From the NCBI GenBank assembly GCA_934131055.1, contig CAKOZB010000019.1, positions 1-15,185 on the forward strand: a stretch of 15,185 nucleotides of DNA, given 5' to 3'. The position numbers and the translations under genes are program-made. Origin of the DNA: an uncultured Clostridia bacterium. Lineage in GTDB: Bacteria > Bacillota > Clostridia > TANB77 > CAG-508. The first letter of the stretch is position 1. The number at the start of each line of letters is the position of its first letter. Of the stretch, positions 1 to 8,582 are shown one piece after another. The notes beneath the pieces were generated by a model. It was not told the origin of the DNA, searched no databases, and saw only the letters and a program-made list of their open reading frames with translations.

Positions 1-571
<571 letters not shown>

Positions 572-610
572 AACTAAATAGGTACTTTTAATTCCAAGGG
601 GGAAAAAATA

Positions 611-3600
611 GTGGATGAATTAGAAAATTTTGATAAAATGAAAATTGGCATAGCATCTGATGAGAAAATAAGAGAATGGTCACATGGAGAAGTTAAAAAA
701 CCAGAGACTATCAATTATAGAACATTAAAACCAGAAAAAGATGGTCTATTTTGTGAAAGAATATTTGGACCAACAAAAGACTGGGAGTGCCATTGTGGTA
801 AGTACAAAAGAGTAAGATATAAGGGAATAGTTTGCGATAGATGTGGCGTTGAAGTTACAAAATCTAAAGTAAGAAGAGAGAGAATGGGGCACATAGAGCT
901 TGCTGCCCCAGTAGCTCATATCTGGTATTTCAAAGGAATACCAAGCAGAATAGCTTTAATGTTAGATGTTTCTCCTAAAGCCTTAGAGAAAGTTATATAT
1001 TTTGCATCATACATAGTAACAGATAAAGGAACATCAACATTAACAAAAGGACAAATACTTTCTGAGAAAGAATTTGTAGAGGCTCAAGAAAAATTTGGTA
1101 GAGACTCATTCAAGGCAGAAATGGGTGCAGAACCAATAAGAAAATTACTATCAGAAATTGATGTTGATAAATTATCAGAAAAATTAAAGAAAGAACTTGA
1201 AAAGGCTAGTGAACAAAAAAGAGCTAAATTGGTAAAAAGATTAGATACAGTTGAATCGTTCAAACTTTCAAACAATAGACCTGAATGGATGATAATGCAA
1301 GTTGTACCAGTTATACCACCAGATTTAAGACCAATGGTTCAATTAGATGGTGGAAGATTTGCAACATCAGACTTAAACGACTTATATAGAAGAGTTATAA
1401 ACAGAAATAACAGATTAAAGAGATTACTAGAACTTGGAGCTCCAGAAATAATCGTTAGAAACGAAAAGAGAATGCTTCAAGAATCAGTAGATGCTTTAAT
1501 AGATAATGGAAGACGTGGAAGACCTGTTACAGGTGCTGGAAACAGACCACTTAAATCATTATCAGACATGTTAAAAGGTAAACAAGGTAGATTCAGACAA
1601 AACTTACTAGGAAAACGTGTTGACTATTCAGGACGTTCAGTTATAGTTGTTGGACCAGAACTTAAAATTTACCAATGTGGTGTTCCAAAGGAAATGGCAG
1701 TAGAATTATTCAAACCATTTGTAATGAAAGAACTAGTTAGCCGTGGAATAGCACACAACATAAAAAATGCAAAGAGAATGGTAGAAAGATTACGCCCAGA
1801 AGTTTGGGATATACTAGAGGATGTTATTAAAGACCACCCAGTATTATTAAACCGTGCTCCTACACTACACAGACTTGGTATTCAAGCATTCGAGCCTGTA
1901 CTTGTTGAAGGTAGAGCAATAAAACTTCACCCATTAGTTTGTACAGCGTTCAATGCTGACTTCGATGGTGACCAGATGGCTATTCACTTACCATTATCAC
2001 CAGAAGCACAAGCAGAAGCAAGATACTTAATGCTTTCAGAAAACAACTTGTTAAAACCACAAGATGGTAAGCCAGTAACAACTCCAACACAGGATATGAT
2101 TCTAGGAAGTTACTTCTTAACAATGGATGTTGATGGAGAAAAAGGTGAAGGAACATACTTCTCATCTCCAGAAGAAGCAATAATGTCACTTGCAAACAAT
2201 GATGTAACAATGCACTCTAAGATTTTCGTAAGAAGAACTAAGATTGTAGACGGCGTAGAGAAACATGCAAAAGTTGCTACAACACCAGGAAAGATAATAT
2301 TCAATAGAGGAATTCCTCAAGATTTAGGTTTTGTTGATAGAAGCAAGCCAGAAAACGAATTTGAATATGAAATAAATGGAGTAGTATCAAAGAAAAACCT
2401 AGGAAAGATTATAGGAAAATGTATTTCTGTACATGGCCTAAGTAGAACAGCAGAATTACTAGACTATATTAAATCTACAGGTTACAAATATTCTACATTA
2501 GGTGCTGTAACAGTATCTATAGATGATGTTAAGGTACCACCACAGAAAAAGGAAATAATTGCAAAAGCTCAAGCAGATGTTGATAACATATTAAAACAAT
2601 ATGGACGTGGATTAATTACAGATGATGAGAGATATAGCGAAGTAATTAAGATTTGGGAAAAAGCTACTGATGATGTTAAAAATGCAATGAGGGACAACTT
2701 CAGCAAAGAAAACCCAATGTTTATGATGTCAGACTCTGGAGCCAGAGGTAACTTAGACCAGTTAAAGCAAATTGCTGGTATGCGTGGACTTATGGCTAGT
2801 ACAACTGGTAAAACAGTTGAAATCCCAATTAAATCATCATTTAGAGAGGGACTTGACGCATTAGAGTACTTCATTTCTGCACATGGTGCTCGTAAAGGAC
2901 TTTCAGATACAGCTTTAAGAACAGCAGACTCTGGATACTTAACAAGAAGATTGGTTGATGTATCACAAGATATAATCGTAAGAGAAGATGATTGTGGCTC
3001 AACAGATGGACTTGAAGTATATGATATAAAAGATGGAAACCAAATAATCGAAAAAATGCAAGAAAGATTATTAGGTAGATATCCATTAGATGATATCAAG
3101 AATCCAACTACTGGAGAAATAATAGTAGACAAAGATACTCTTATTACAGAAGAATTAGCAGATAAGATAGTAGATGCAGGAATTACACATGTTAAAGTAC
3201 GTAGTGTATTCGGTTGTAGAACAGAACACGGAGTTTGTGCTAAGTGCTATGGTATGGGATTGGCATCTAGAAAAGAAGTTGATATAGGAGACACAGTTGG
3301 TATAATCGCAGCTCAATCAATTGGTGAGCCTGGTACACAGCTTACAATGCGTACTATTCACTCTGGTGGTGTTGCCGGTGTCGCCGACATTACACAAGGT
3401 CTTCCTAGAGTTGAGGAGCTTTTCGAAGCTCGTAAACCAAAGGGTGTTGCTATAATTACAGAAATCGCTGGAAAAGTTTCTATAAGAGACGAAAAGAAGA
3501 GAAAAGAAGTAACAGTAACATCAAACGACGATAGCAGAACATACTTAATACCTTTCGGATCTAAACTAAAAGTTAGAGAAGGAGATGTTCTAGAAGCCGG

Positions 3601-4234
3601 AGACCAAATAACAGAAGGTTCTAAGAACCCAGCAGAAGTACTTGCAATTAGCGGACCACAAGGTGTATTCGAATACATCATTGCCGAAGTTCAAAAGGTT
3701 TATAGAAACCAAGGTGTTGATATCAACGACAAGCACATCGAACTTATTGCAAGACAAATGTTAAAGAAAGTTAGAGTTGAAGACAACGGAGATACAGACA
3801 TGTTTGCAGGTTCTCTAGTAGACATGTACGAATTCGAAGACAAGAACAAGTTAGCCGAAGAGCAAGGATTAAGACCTGCAACAGGTAAACGTGTACTACT
3901 TGGAATAACAAAAGCTTCACTTGCAACAGATAGTTTCTTATCTGCAGCATCATTCCAAGAGACAACAAGAGTATTAACAGAAGCTGCAATAAAAGGCAAA
4001 ACAGACGAATTAATAGGATTAAAAGAAAATGTTATCATTGGTAAGTTAATCCCAGCCGGAACTGGTATGAAGAGATACAAAAAAATAAGAATAAACACAG
4101 AAGAACCAGAAAACACAGAAGTATCAGTAGCACCAGACGGAGAAAAAATGCCAGAAGATACAGAGGCAGATGCTGTAGAAGATGTTGTTGACGATATAGA
4201 TGATGTAGAAAATACAACAGAAAATGAAGAATAA
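611..4234 (+). CDS. rpoC: RNA polymerase beta-prime subunit
   Basis: Complete 1207-residue beta-prime subunit of RNA polymerase, which carries the catalytic magnesium. The N-terminal zinc site is C60, C62, C75 and C78. The catalytic NADFDGD motif begins at N448, with metal-binding D450, D452 and D454. The second zinc site is C795, C869, C876 and C879. The trigger-loop/bridge-helix region follows with [16 protein letters not shown]. Length matches Firmicutes RpoC (about 1200 residues), without the large insertions of proteobacterial forms. Translation starts at GTG 611, chosen because AAGGGGG lies 9 bases upstream and the protein then begins like its relatives. The last 45 or so residues are an acidic tail (many E and D) resembling the tail on the preceding RpoB. 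It is transcribed with rpoB. The usual ribosomal-protein and elongation-factor genes do not follow it. Confidence 0.99.
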   Translation: MDELENFDKMKIGIASDEKIREWSHGEVKKPETINYRTLKPEKDGLFCERIFGPTKDWECHCGKYKRVRYKGIVCDRCGVEVTKSKVRRERMGHIELAAPVAHIWYFKGIPSRIALMLDVSPKALEKVIYFASYIVTDKGTSTLTKGQILSEKEFVEAQEKFGRDSFKAEMGAEPIRKLLSEIDVDKLSEKLKKELEKASEQKRAKLVKRLDTVESFKLSNNRPEWMIMQVVPVIPPDLRPMVQLDGGRFATSDLNDLYRRVINRNNRLKRLLELGAPEIIVRNEKRMLQESVDALIDNGRRGRPVTGAGNRPLKSLSDMLKGKQGRFRQNLLGKRVDYSGRSVIVVGPELKIYQCGVPKEMAVELFKPFVMKELVSRGIAHNIKNAKRMVERLRPEVWDILEDVIKDHPVLLNRAPTLHRLGIQAFEPVLVEGRAIKLHPLVCTAFNADFDGDQMAIHLPLSPEAQAEARYLMLSENNLLKPQDGKPVTTPTQDMILGSYFLTMDVDGEKGEGTYFSSPEEAIMSLANNDVTMHSKIFVRRTKIVDGVEKHAKVATTPGKIIFNRGIPQDLGFVDRSKPENEFEYEINGVVSKKNLGKIIGKCISVHGLSRTAELLDYIKSTGYKYSTLGAVTVSIDDVKVPPQKKEIIAKAQADVDNILKQYGRGLITDDERYSEVIKIWEKATDDVKNAMRDNFSKENPMFMMSDSGARGNLDQLKQIAGMRGLMASTTGKTVEIPIKSSFREGLDALEYFISAHGARKGLSDTALRTADSGYLTRRLVDVSQDIIVREDDCGSTDGLEVYDIKDGNQIIEKMQERLLGRYPLDDIKNPTTGEIIVDKDTLITEELADKIVDAGITHVKVRSVFGCRTEHGVCAKCYGMGLASRKEVDIGDTVGIIAAQSIGEPGTQLTMRTIHSGGVAGVADITQGLPRVEELFEARKPKGVAIITEIAGKVSIRDEKKRKEVTVTSNDDSRTYLIPFGSKLKVREGDVLEAGDQITEGSKNPAEVLAISGPQGVFEYIIAEVQKVYRNQGVDINDKHIELIARQMLKKVRVEDNGDTDMFAGSLVDMYEFEDKNKLAEEQGLRPATGKRVLLGITKASLATDSFLSAASFQETTRVLTEAAIKGKTDELIGLKENVIIGKLIPAGTGMKRYKKIRINTEEPENTEVSVAPDGEKMPEDTEADAVEDVVDDIDDVENTTENEE

Positions 4235-4250
4235 TATTTTAGAAGAAGGA

Positions 4251-4281
4251 CGTCGCCCAATGGGGACGCCCTTTTGGGGCG
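4251..4281 (+). other. Two abutting GC-rich hairpins after rpoC
   Basis: A GC-rich island in very AT-rich DNA, 17 bases after the rpoC stop. The first hairpin is CGTC, a bulged G, then CCC, loop AAT, then GGGGACG (4251-4268). The second is CGCCC with GGGCG (4267-4271 with 4277-4281, loop TTTTG). They share bases 4267-4268, so both cannot be fully formed at once. No T-run follows, only AAAAAA, so this is not a normal rho-independent terminator. It may protect the rpoBC mRNA 3' end or affect polymerase pausing; that is inference. Confidence 0.5.
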
Positions 4282-4304
4282 AAAAAATTAGTTAAATATG
4301 TATG

Positions 4305-4345
4305 AAAATCTTGTTAAGTGATGAACTTAATGAGATTTTTATTAT
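4305..4345 (+). terminator. Intrinsic terminator of the rpoBC operon
   Basis: The arms AAAATCTTGTTAAGT (4305-4319) and ACTTAATGAGATTTT (4325-4339) pair over 15 positions, two of them G-U, around the five-base loop GATGA. A TTTTTATTATTTT tract follows. It lies 70 bases past the rpoC stop and is the likely end of the rpoBC transcript. Confidence 0.85.
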
Positions 4346-4390
4346 TTTAATATTGAAAATTGAGTTTACAATTCTAGCCTAAAATAAAAA

Positions 4391-4412
4391 ATGTAATAAA
4401 AATGTAATAAAA
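4391..4412 (+). promoter_or_regulatory. Tandem 11-bp direct repeat, possible response-regulator operator
   Basis: Two exact head-to-tail copies of ATGTAATAAAA (4391-4401 and 4402-4412). The TGTAAT cores are spaced by five bases, an 11-bp repeat that puts both on the same face of the helix. OmpR/PhoB-family regulators bind direct repeats with this geometry. The pair lies 148 bases before the start codon of the surface-protein gene at 4560. A nearly identical pair is found at 10059-10080 before another exported protein. The regulator is unknown. Confidence 0.5.
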
Positions 4413-4414
4413 CC

Positions 4415-4495
4415 CGCAAACCCTTGCGAGAGTATATATATATATATTAAGCCTTTAACAAGGCTTGTGAAAAAAAAGAAAGAATGATATTCTTT
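4415..4495 (+). promoter_or_regulatory. Candidate promoter region with three small inverted repeats
   Basis: Three dyads follow one another: CGCAA/TTGCG (4415-4419 with 4424-4428), AAGCCTT/AAGGCTT (4449-4455 with 4460-4466) and AAAGAAT/ATTCTTT (4479-4485 with 4489-4495). A run of TA dinucleotides lies at 4433-4446. The best promoter fit is weak: TTGTGA (4465-4470), 17 bases, TATTCT (4488-4493). If it is correct, the second dyad overlaps the -35 box and the third covers the -10 box, so these would act as DNA operators and not as RNA stems. The upstream TGTAAT repeats would suit an activated promoter with weak boxes. Confidence 0.35.
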
Positions 4496-4559
4496 AACTG
4501 AAACATTATAGTTTAATTAAAAGTAAACGAAATAATAAAAATGAAAGGGGAAAATAATA

Positions 4560-6194
4560 ATGAAAAAGACTTATCAATTAACAATAATAGCAGTAATTTT
4601 TTTATTAATAATTGCTCTACCATCTATTGTAAAAGCAGATACACTAACATGGAAGGATGAGAGTCAAGGAATAGAATGGCAATACGAACTTGATGAAAAT
4701 AATAATGTTATAAATTTAAATTGTGCCGACAAAGTATCGGTTGCGGGAAAGGTAGTAATTCCTTCAGAAATTGATGGAAAAAAGGTTGTTTCACTTCTTG
4801 GAACAAAGTATCCATGGACCTCTAATGATGCAATTTTTAAAAACTGTGCAGGATTAATTGAGGTGAGTATTCCAAATTCGATATCTCAAATTCCTGATTC
4901 AGCATTTTATAATTGTGTAGGATTAAAAAGTGTAACTATTCCAGATAATATCAATTTAATTGGTGAGTATGCTTTTTATGGATGCACAGGAATTGCAGAT
5001 ATAACATTTTCTAAAGAATTAAAAAGTATAAAAGAATTTGCATTTAAAAATTGTGCTGGAATAAAAACGTTGAATTTGCCAGAAAAATTAGTAAGTATTG
5101 GAGAAAGTGCATTCGAAGGATGCTCAGGATTAAAAAAATTAAATATTCCAAATAGTGTTACAACAATAGAGCAAGAAGCATTTAGGGAATGTTCTGGAAT
5201 AACAGAAGTGACACTTTCAAATCAGCTTACAAGAATTAATATAGGAACATTTTATAAATGCTCTAGATTAACAAGTATAATTATTCCAGACTCAGTAACT
5301 ACAATTAGCAGTACTTCATGGGATTGGGAAAAAGCATTTGGAGGATGTACAAATTTAGAGAAGATTTTAATACCAGATTCAGTTGCAACAATTTCAACTG
5401 GTTCATTTGATGGATGCTCTAAGTTGACAATATACGGGAACGATGGGATGAAATCAAAAGAATTTGCTGAAGAGAATAATATAAAATTTGATTATATTGC
5501 TAACTGGGACAAAAAGGAAAATGGCGATGATGTTACAGCACCAGCAGTTGAAAAAATTGAAATCTCAGAGGACAGTATAAAGAATTGTACAAAAGATACC
5601 AATACAAAGTCATATATTGCACCAGCTAATACAAAGATTATAATCAATGTAAAATTCAGTGAAAATCTTGTTGGAAACACAATGCCAAGCTTGGTAATAA
5701 AATTTGGAGATTCGAAGGAAATTGAATTAACAAACGGAGTTCTTGGAGGTTCAACAATATCATATTCTTATACAATAAAAGCAGAAGATAAAGGTACAAT
5801 AAGTGCAGTTAATTTAAAAGGCGGAGATTTAAAAGATGCAGCAGGAAATGTAGCTGTACTAAGTTGTCCAAATATAAACATTCAATATAGTGAATATTCA
5901 TTATATGCAAACGGTTCTTTAAGTGAAAATGTACCAGATAACAAAGATGACCAAAAACAAGATGACACAAACAAGGATAATACGAATAAAGACAATACAA
6001 ACAAAGATAATACAAGCAAAAATGATACAAATAAAGATAACAACAAAAATAATGAGAAGAAAGATAATACAACAGCAACTGGAAATATTCCACAAACAGG
6101 TATGAATTATACTGTTATCAGTATAATTGCATTAATAGCAATAATTTCAATAGTAAGTTATAAAAAATATATAAACTATAAAGATGTAAAATAA
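4560..6194 (+). CDS. Secreted BspA-type leucine-rich-repeat surface protein, sortase-anchored
   Basis: A 544-residue exported surface protein. Residues 1-26 are a signal peptide (KK, a hydrophobic core, cleavage likely after VKA). Residues about 69-295 are eight or so 23-residue leucine-rich repeats of the BspA/LRR_5 type, with the recurring pattern AFxxCxxLxxVxIPxSVxxI; several Cys sit at equivalent repeat positions. Residues about 327-445 look like an Ig-like beta-sandwich ending in DAAGN. A low-complexity linker of NKDNT repeats (455-508) follows, then the sortase-like motif IPQTG (510-514), a hydrophobic helix (517-533) and a lysine-containing tail. The family is linked to adhesion and binding of host or other cells, but no ligand can be inferred. 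AAAGGGG nine bases upstream sets the start. It shares an operon with the membrane protein at 6208. Confidence 0.9.
   Translation: MKKTYQLTIIAVIFLLIIALPSIVKADTLTWKDESQGIEWQYELDENNNVINLNCADKVSVAGKVVIPSEIDGKKVVSLLGTKYPWTSNDAIFKNCAGLIEVSIPNSISQIPDSAFYNCVGLKSVTIPDNINLIGEYAFYGCTGIADITFSKELKSIKEFAFKNCAGIKTLNLPEKLVSIGESAFEGCSGLKKLNIPNSVTTIEQEAFRECSGITEVTLSNQLTRINIGTFYKCSRLTSIIIPDSVTTISSTSWDWEKAFGGCTNLEKILIPDSVATISTGSFDGCSKLTIYGNDGMKSKEFAEENNIKFDYIANWDKKENGDDVTAPAVEKIEISEDSIKNCTKDTNTKSYIAPANTKIIINVKFSENLVGNTMPSLVIKFGDSKEIELTNGVLGGSTISYSYTIKAEDKGTISAVNLKGGDLKDAAGNVAVLSCPNINIQYSEYSLYANGSLSENVPDNKDDQKQDDTNKDNTNKDNTNKDNTSKNDTNKDNNKNNEKKDNTTATGNIPQTGMNYTVISIIALIAIISIVSYKKYINYKDVK
5967..6044 (+). repeat. 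15-bp coding tandem repeat (NKDNT linker)
   Basis: About five units of a 15-bp repeat encoding NKDNT and close variants (NKDNT, NKDNT, NKDNT, SKNDT, NKDNN). It forms the hydrophilic stalk between the Ig-like domain and the cell-wall anchor. Such arrays can change length by slippage, altering how far the protein extends from the wall. Confidence 0.8.
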
Positions 6195-6207
6195 AAGGAG
6201 TAAGAAA

Positions 6208-6867
6208 ATGTTTGGAAATTTATTAGAAAAATTAAAAAATCCTGTAACAACAGTAATAGAAAAATCACAGGAAGAAGATTTAAAAAAATCAGGAATAAAA
6301 TTAGCAATTATATCAGCTGTAATGGCTTTAATAAGCACAATTTCATCAGTAATATCAATATGTACAAAATATTCAAAAAAAGGCTGGTATAGTTATTACA
6401 GTTCATCAGAATTAAGTGAGATGAGATGGGACGCAATAAAAAATGCAGAATTATTTACAGGATTCTTAAAAACAGCAGTAATATCAGCCATAGTAATTGC
6501 ATTGATTGCTTTAGTGTTATTTATAATAGCTAAAATAGTAAAAAGTCCAAAGGAATATGCAAGTAATTTATCTATGATAAACAATACAACAATTATATAT
6601 GCAGTAGGAAGCGTATTAAAATTAATACTTTCATTAATATATGCACCACTTGGATTATTAGTATGGTATGCAGTTACAGTATATGCATCATTTACATTAA
6701 TAAATGCATTTAGAGATACATTAGAGGTTGAAAGCACTGATACATTAGTTTTAGCAACAACAGGAGTATTTAGTGCAATAATAGTGATATTAGCTATTGT
6801 ATTATCAAGTATATTAAAGGTTTCATTTGGTGATATATCGGATATATTTTCTTTATTAAATTTTTAA
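6208..6867 (+). CDS. Multi-pass membrane protein, Yip1-like
   Basis: A 219-residue integral membrane protein. A short charged N-terminal segment (1-29, EKSQEEDLKK) precedes about five hydrophobic segments: roughly 31-52, 86-110, 126-148, 150-168 and 180-203. The stretch between segments one and two is rich in Tyr and Ser and probably faces outside. The layout resembles Yip1-domain proteins; this is a pattern judgement, since I see no diagnostic motif. AAAGGAG seven bases before ATG sets the start. It lies 13 bases after the stop of the leucine-rich-repeat gene and before a shared terminator, so the two are co-transcribed and probably translationally coupled. A role in export or display of the upstream protein is possible but unproven. 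Confidence 0.75.
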   Translation: MFGNLLEKLKNPVTTVIEKSQEEDLKKSGIKLAIISAVMALISTISSVISICTKYSKKGWYSYYSSSELSEMRWDAIKNAELFTGFLKTAVISAIVIALIALVLFIIAKIVKSPKEYASNLSMINNTTIIYAVGSVLKLILSLIYAPLGLLVWYAVTVYASFTLINAFRDTLEVESTDTLVLATTGVFSAIIVILAIVLSSILKVSFGDISDIFSLLNF

Positions 6868-6880
6868 TATAAAGCTTAAA

Positions 6881-6922
6881 AAAAGATATATATTGGGCGA
6901 AAAAACCTATATATATCTTTTT
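6881..6922 (+). terminator. Intrinsic terminator of the 4560-6867 operon
   Basis: AAAAGATATATAT (6881-6893) pairs perfectly with ATATATATCTTTT (6909-6921), with an inner GG/CC pair and loop GCGAAAAAA. A-rich on the left and T-rich on the right, it could stop transcription from either side. It starts 13 bases after the upstream stop codon. Confidence 0.85.
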
Positions 6923-6933
6923 ATAAATATGAA

Positions 6934-7075
6934 AAGGAGAGTATATGCTAAGCATATACAAAATAGAATGATGATGATTTTAATAGTATTGGAAAAAAAA
7001 TAAATAAAAGATAATTTTGAAAAGACTAAAGGAGAATTTGAAAAACTTATTAGTGAATATAAAAAAATAATATAA
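6934..7075 (+). pseudogene. Possible decayed small gene (about 44 codons, two frameshifts)
   Basis: A good ribosome binding site, AAGGAG (6934-6939), stands five bases before ATG 6945, but the frame gives only MLSIYKIE and a stop. Skipping base 6969 gives DDDFNSIGKKINK in the next frame. Skipping base 7009 gives DNFEKTKGEFEKLISEYKKI and a final I, ending at TAA 7073-7075. The three pieces join end to end into a plausible charged, helical peptide, as expected for a small gene broken by two one-base insertions. The start lies in a perfect palindrome, GTATATGC-TAA-GCATATAC (6941-6959). No family is recognised. It could also be non-coding. Confidence 0.35.
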
Positions 7076-7087
7076 TTAAAATGTTAT

Positions 7088-7133
7088 AAAAAATTTCTTA
7101 TGAACATATAAAAGTATTCATAAGAAGTTTTTT
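7088..7133 (+). terminator. Strong hairpin terminator upstream of the ATPase unit
   Basis: AAAAAATTTCTTATGAA (7088-7104) pairs with TTCATAAGAAGTTTTTT (7117-7133) over 17 positions with one G-U, loop of 12. The T-run is part of the 3' arm. It insulates the ATPase promoter from the upstream genes. It resembles the hairpin at 8583-8632 on the other side of the ATPase gene. Confidence 0.8.
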
Positions 7134-7149
7134 ATGTTACTATCTTAAT

Positions 7150-7252
7150 ATTCGTTTGAAAAATATGCAATAGATGCTCATTATTCGTTTGAAAAATATG
7201 CAATATATGTTCAACATTCGTTTGAAAAACTTGCATTTTACTTTGCCGAATG
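7150..7252 (+). repeat. Three 33-bp direct repeats (iterons) plus one inverted core, in the ATPase promoter
   Basis: Units start at 7150, 7183 and 7216, exactly 33 bases apart. Units one and two match at 29 of 33 positions. Unit three matches over the first 14 (ATTCGTTTGAAAAA) and then at TGCA. A fourth core, CGAATG, lies inverted at 7247-7252 and pairs with CATTCG of unit three (7215-7220), so the promoter is bracketed by an inverted repeat. Thirty-three bases is about three helical turns, so all copies face the same side. Unit three overlaps the -35 box. This is the layout of a multi-site operator, perhaps for autoregulation. Confidence 0.85.
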
Positions 7253-7259
7253 TTATAAT
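7231..7259 (+). promoter_or_regulatory. Sigma-A-type promoter of the ATPase gene
   Basis: TTGCAT (7231-7236), 17 bases, TATAAT (7254-7259). Transcription would start near 7266, at the ribosome binding site AGGAGG (7266-7271), leaving a leader of only about 15 bases. This also rules out the ATG at 7260, which lies before the transcription start. Confidence 0.8.
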
Positions 7260-7280
7260 ATGAACAGGAGGCATAAGAAT

Positions 7281-8576
7281 ATGTTGAAAAGAAAGATATA
7301 TCAATCATTAATAGATTGGAAAAATCAAGGAGAAAAAATGTGTCTTGTAGTAAAAGGAGCTAGACAAGTTGGTAAAACTTTTATTATAGATAAATTCGCT
7401 AGGGAAAATTACGAAAATTATGTATATATAAATTTTGATGAGAATCCCGGTTATAAAGCTATTTTTGATGGCGATTTAGACGTAAATAATTTAATAAAAC
7501 AAATATCACTTAGAGTACCAAATGCGAGCCTAGTACCATATAAAACAATAATATTTTTAGATGAAATTCAAAATTGTCCAAATGCAAGAACTGCACTTAA
7601 ATTTTTAGCATTAGATAAAAGATTTGATGTGATTGCATCTGGATCATTGTTGGGAATTAATTATAATGAGGTTGAATCGTTTCCGGTAGGATATACAGAA
7701 CAGCTTGAAATGTATTCTCTTGATTTTGAAGAATTTTTATGGGCAAATGGAATAACAGAGCAGAGCATATTAGATGTTAAACAATTTTTTGATAAAAAAG
7801 AAGTTGTTCCACAAGCAATGCACGAAAGAATGATGGAGTTATTTAAGGAATACATTGTAGTTGGTGGAATGCCAAGAGTTGTGAATGACTTTGTACAAAA
7901 TCATAATTTTGCAAACGTATTAAGAATTCAAAAAGCAATTATCAGTGATTATGAAGATGACATAGCAAAATATGCCGAGGGGGCTGAAAAAGCTAAAGCA
8001 AGAGCTTGTTTTTTATCTATTCCAAAACATTTGGCAAAGGACTACAAAAAATTTAGATATAGTTTAGTTATGCCAAGTGGTAGTTCAAGAAAATATGCTG
8101 GAAGCCTTATGTGGTTATATGATGCTGGGATAATAAATTTCTGCCATAACCTAGAAATTCCTCAATTGCCATTAGAAGGAAATTCGAGAAGCGATACATT
8201 TAAGGTTTATATGAGAGATACAGGTTTGCTTGTAGCAATGCTTGACGATGGTACGCAAGAGGATATTATAGATGGAAATCTTGGAATATATAAGGGAGCA
8301 ATATATGAAAATATAATAGGAGATATACTTGCTAAAAAAGGAAAAAAATTATATTATTTTGAGTATAATTCTACTCTCGAGGTTGATTTTTTTATTAGAT
8401 TTGAAAGAGTAATTACGGCTATAGAAGTAAAATCATCTGGAAATAGTAAGTCAAAATCGCTTGAAACTGTAATGGATAAGTATGATGTAACCAAAGGAAT
8501 TAAATTAGCTCCATCAAATTATGGTAAAAAAGGTAAAATTGATATTTTTCCAATTTATATGGCTATGTTTTTATAA
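7281..8576 (+). CDS. AAA+ ATPase, AAA_14/DUF4143 family
   Basis: A 431-residue cytoplasmic ATPase. Walker A is GARQVGKT (26-33), Walker B is IIFLDE (90-95), and VIASGSLLG (117-125) is the sensor-like segment typical of this family. GGMPRVV (195-201) precedes the C-terminal DUF4143 region, in which E343, D369 and the E382-V-K384 triad resemble a PD-(D/E)XK nuclease-like core. The family is widespread and scattered among bacteria and archaea, and its role is not established; links to mobile DNA or stress are often suspected. ATG 7281 is chosen over the in-frame ATG 7260 because AGGAGG lies nine bases before it and the -10 box abuts 7260. It is a single-gene unit with its own iteron-bearing promoter, between two hairpins. 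The family call is firm; function and nuclease activity are open. Confidence 0.9.
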   Translation: MLKRKIYQSLIDWKNQGEKMCLVVKGARQVGKTFIIDKFARENYENYVYINFDENPGYKAIFDGDLDVNNLIKQISLRVPNASLVPYKTIIFLDEIQNCPNARTALKFLALDKRFDVIASGSLLGINYNEVESFPVGYTEQLEMYSLDFEEFLWANGITEQSILDVKQFFDKKEVVPQAMHERMMELFKEYIVVGGMPRVVNDFVQNHNFANVLRIQKAIISDYEDDIAKYAEGAEKAKARACFLSIPKHLAKDYKKFRYSLVMPSGSSRKYAGSLMWLYDAGIINFCHNLEIPQLPLEGNSRSDTFKVYMRDTGLLVAMLDDGTQEDIIDGNLGIYKGAIYENIIGDILAKKGKKLYYFEYNSTLEVDFFIRFERVITAIEVKSSGNSKSKSLETVMDKYDVTKGIKLAPSNYGKKGKIDIFPIYMAMFL

Positions 8577-8582
8577 TAAAAT

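Noticed and set aside
4413..4495. c-di-GMP-I riboswitch before the surface-protein genes (also considered at 10091-10147)
   Set aside because: GCAAA-type pieces and a GNRA-like loop are present, but the conserved GACGCAAAGC segment and the downstream tetraloop-receptor helix are missing in both.
5809..6105. Overlapping short frames on both strands within the NKDNT linker
   Set aside because: They come from the repetitive AAC/AAA/GAT composition of the linker and lack ribosome binding sites.
7150..7252. CRISPR array
   Set aside because: Repeats are contiguous with no unique spacers of repeat length, only three copies exist, and no cas genes are nearby. Their overlap with the promoter fits an operator.
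7260..7280. ATG 7260 as the start of the ATPase
   Set aside because: The -10 box TATAAT ends at 7259, so RNA starts downstream of this ATG, and AGGAGG fits ATG 7281.
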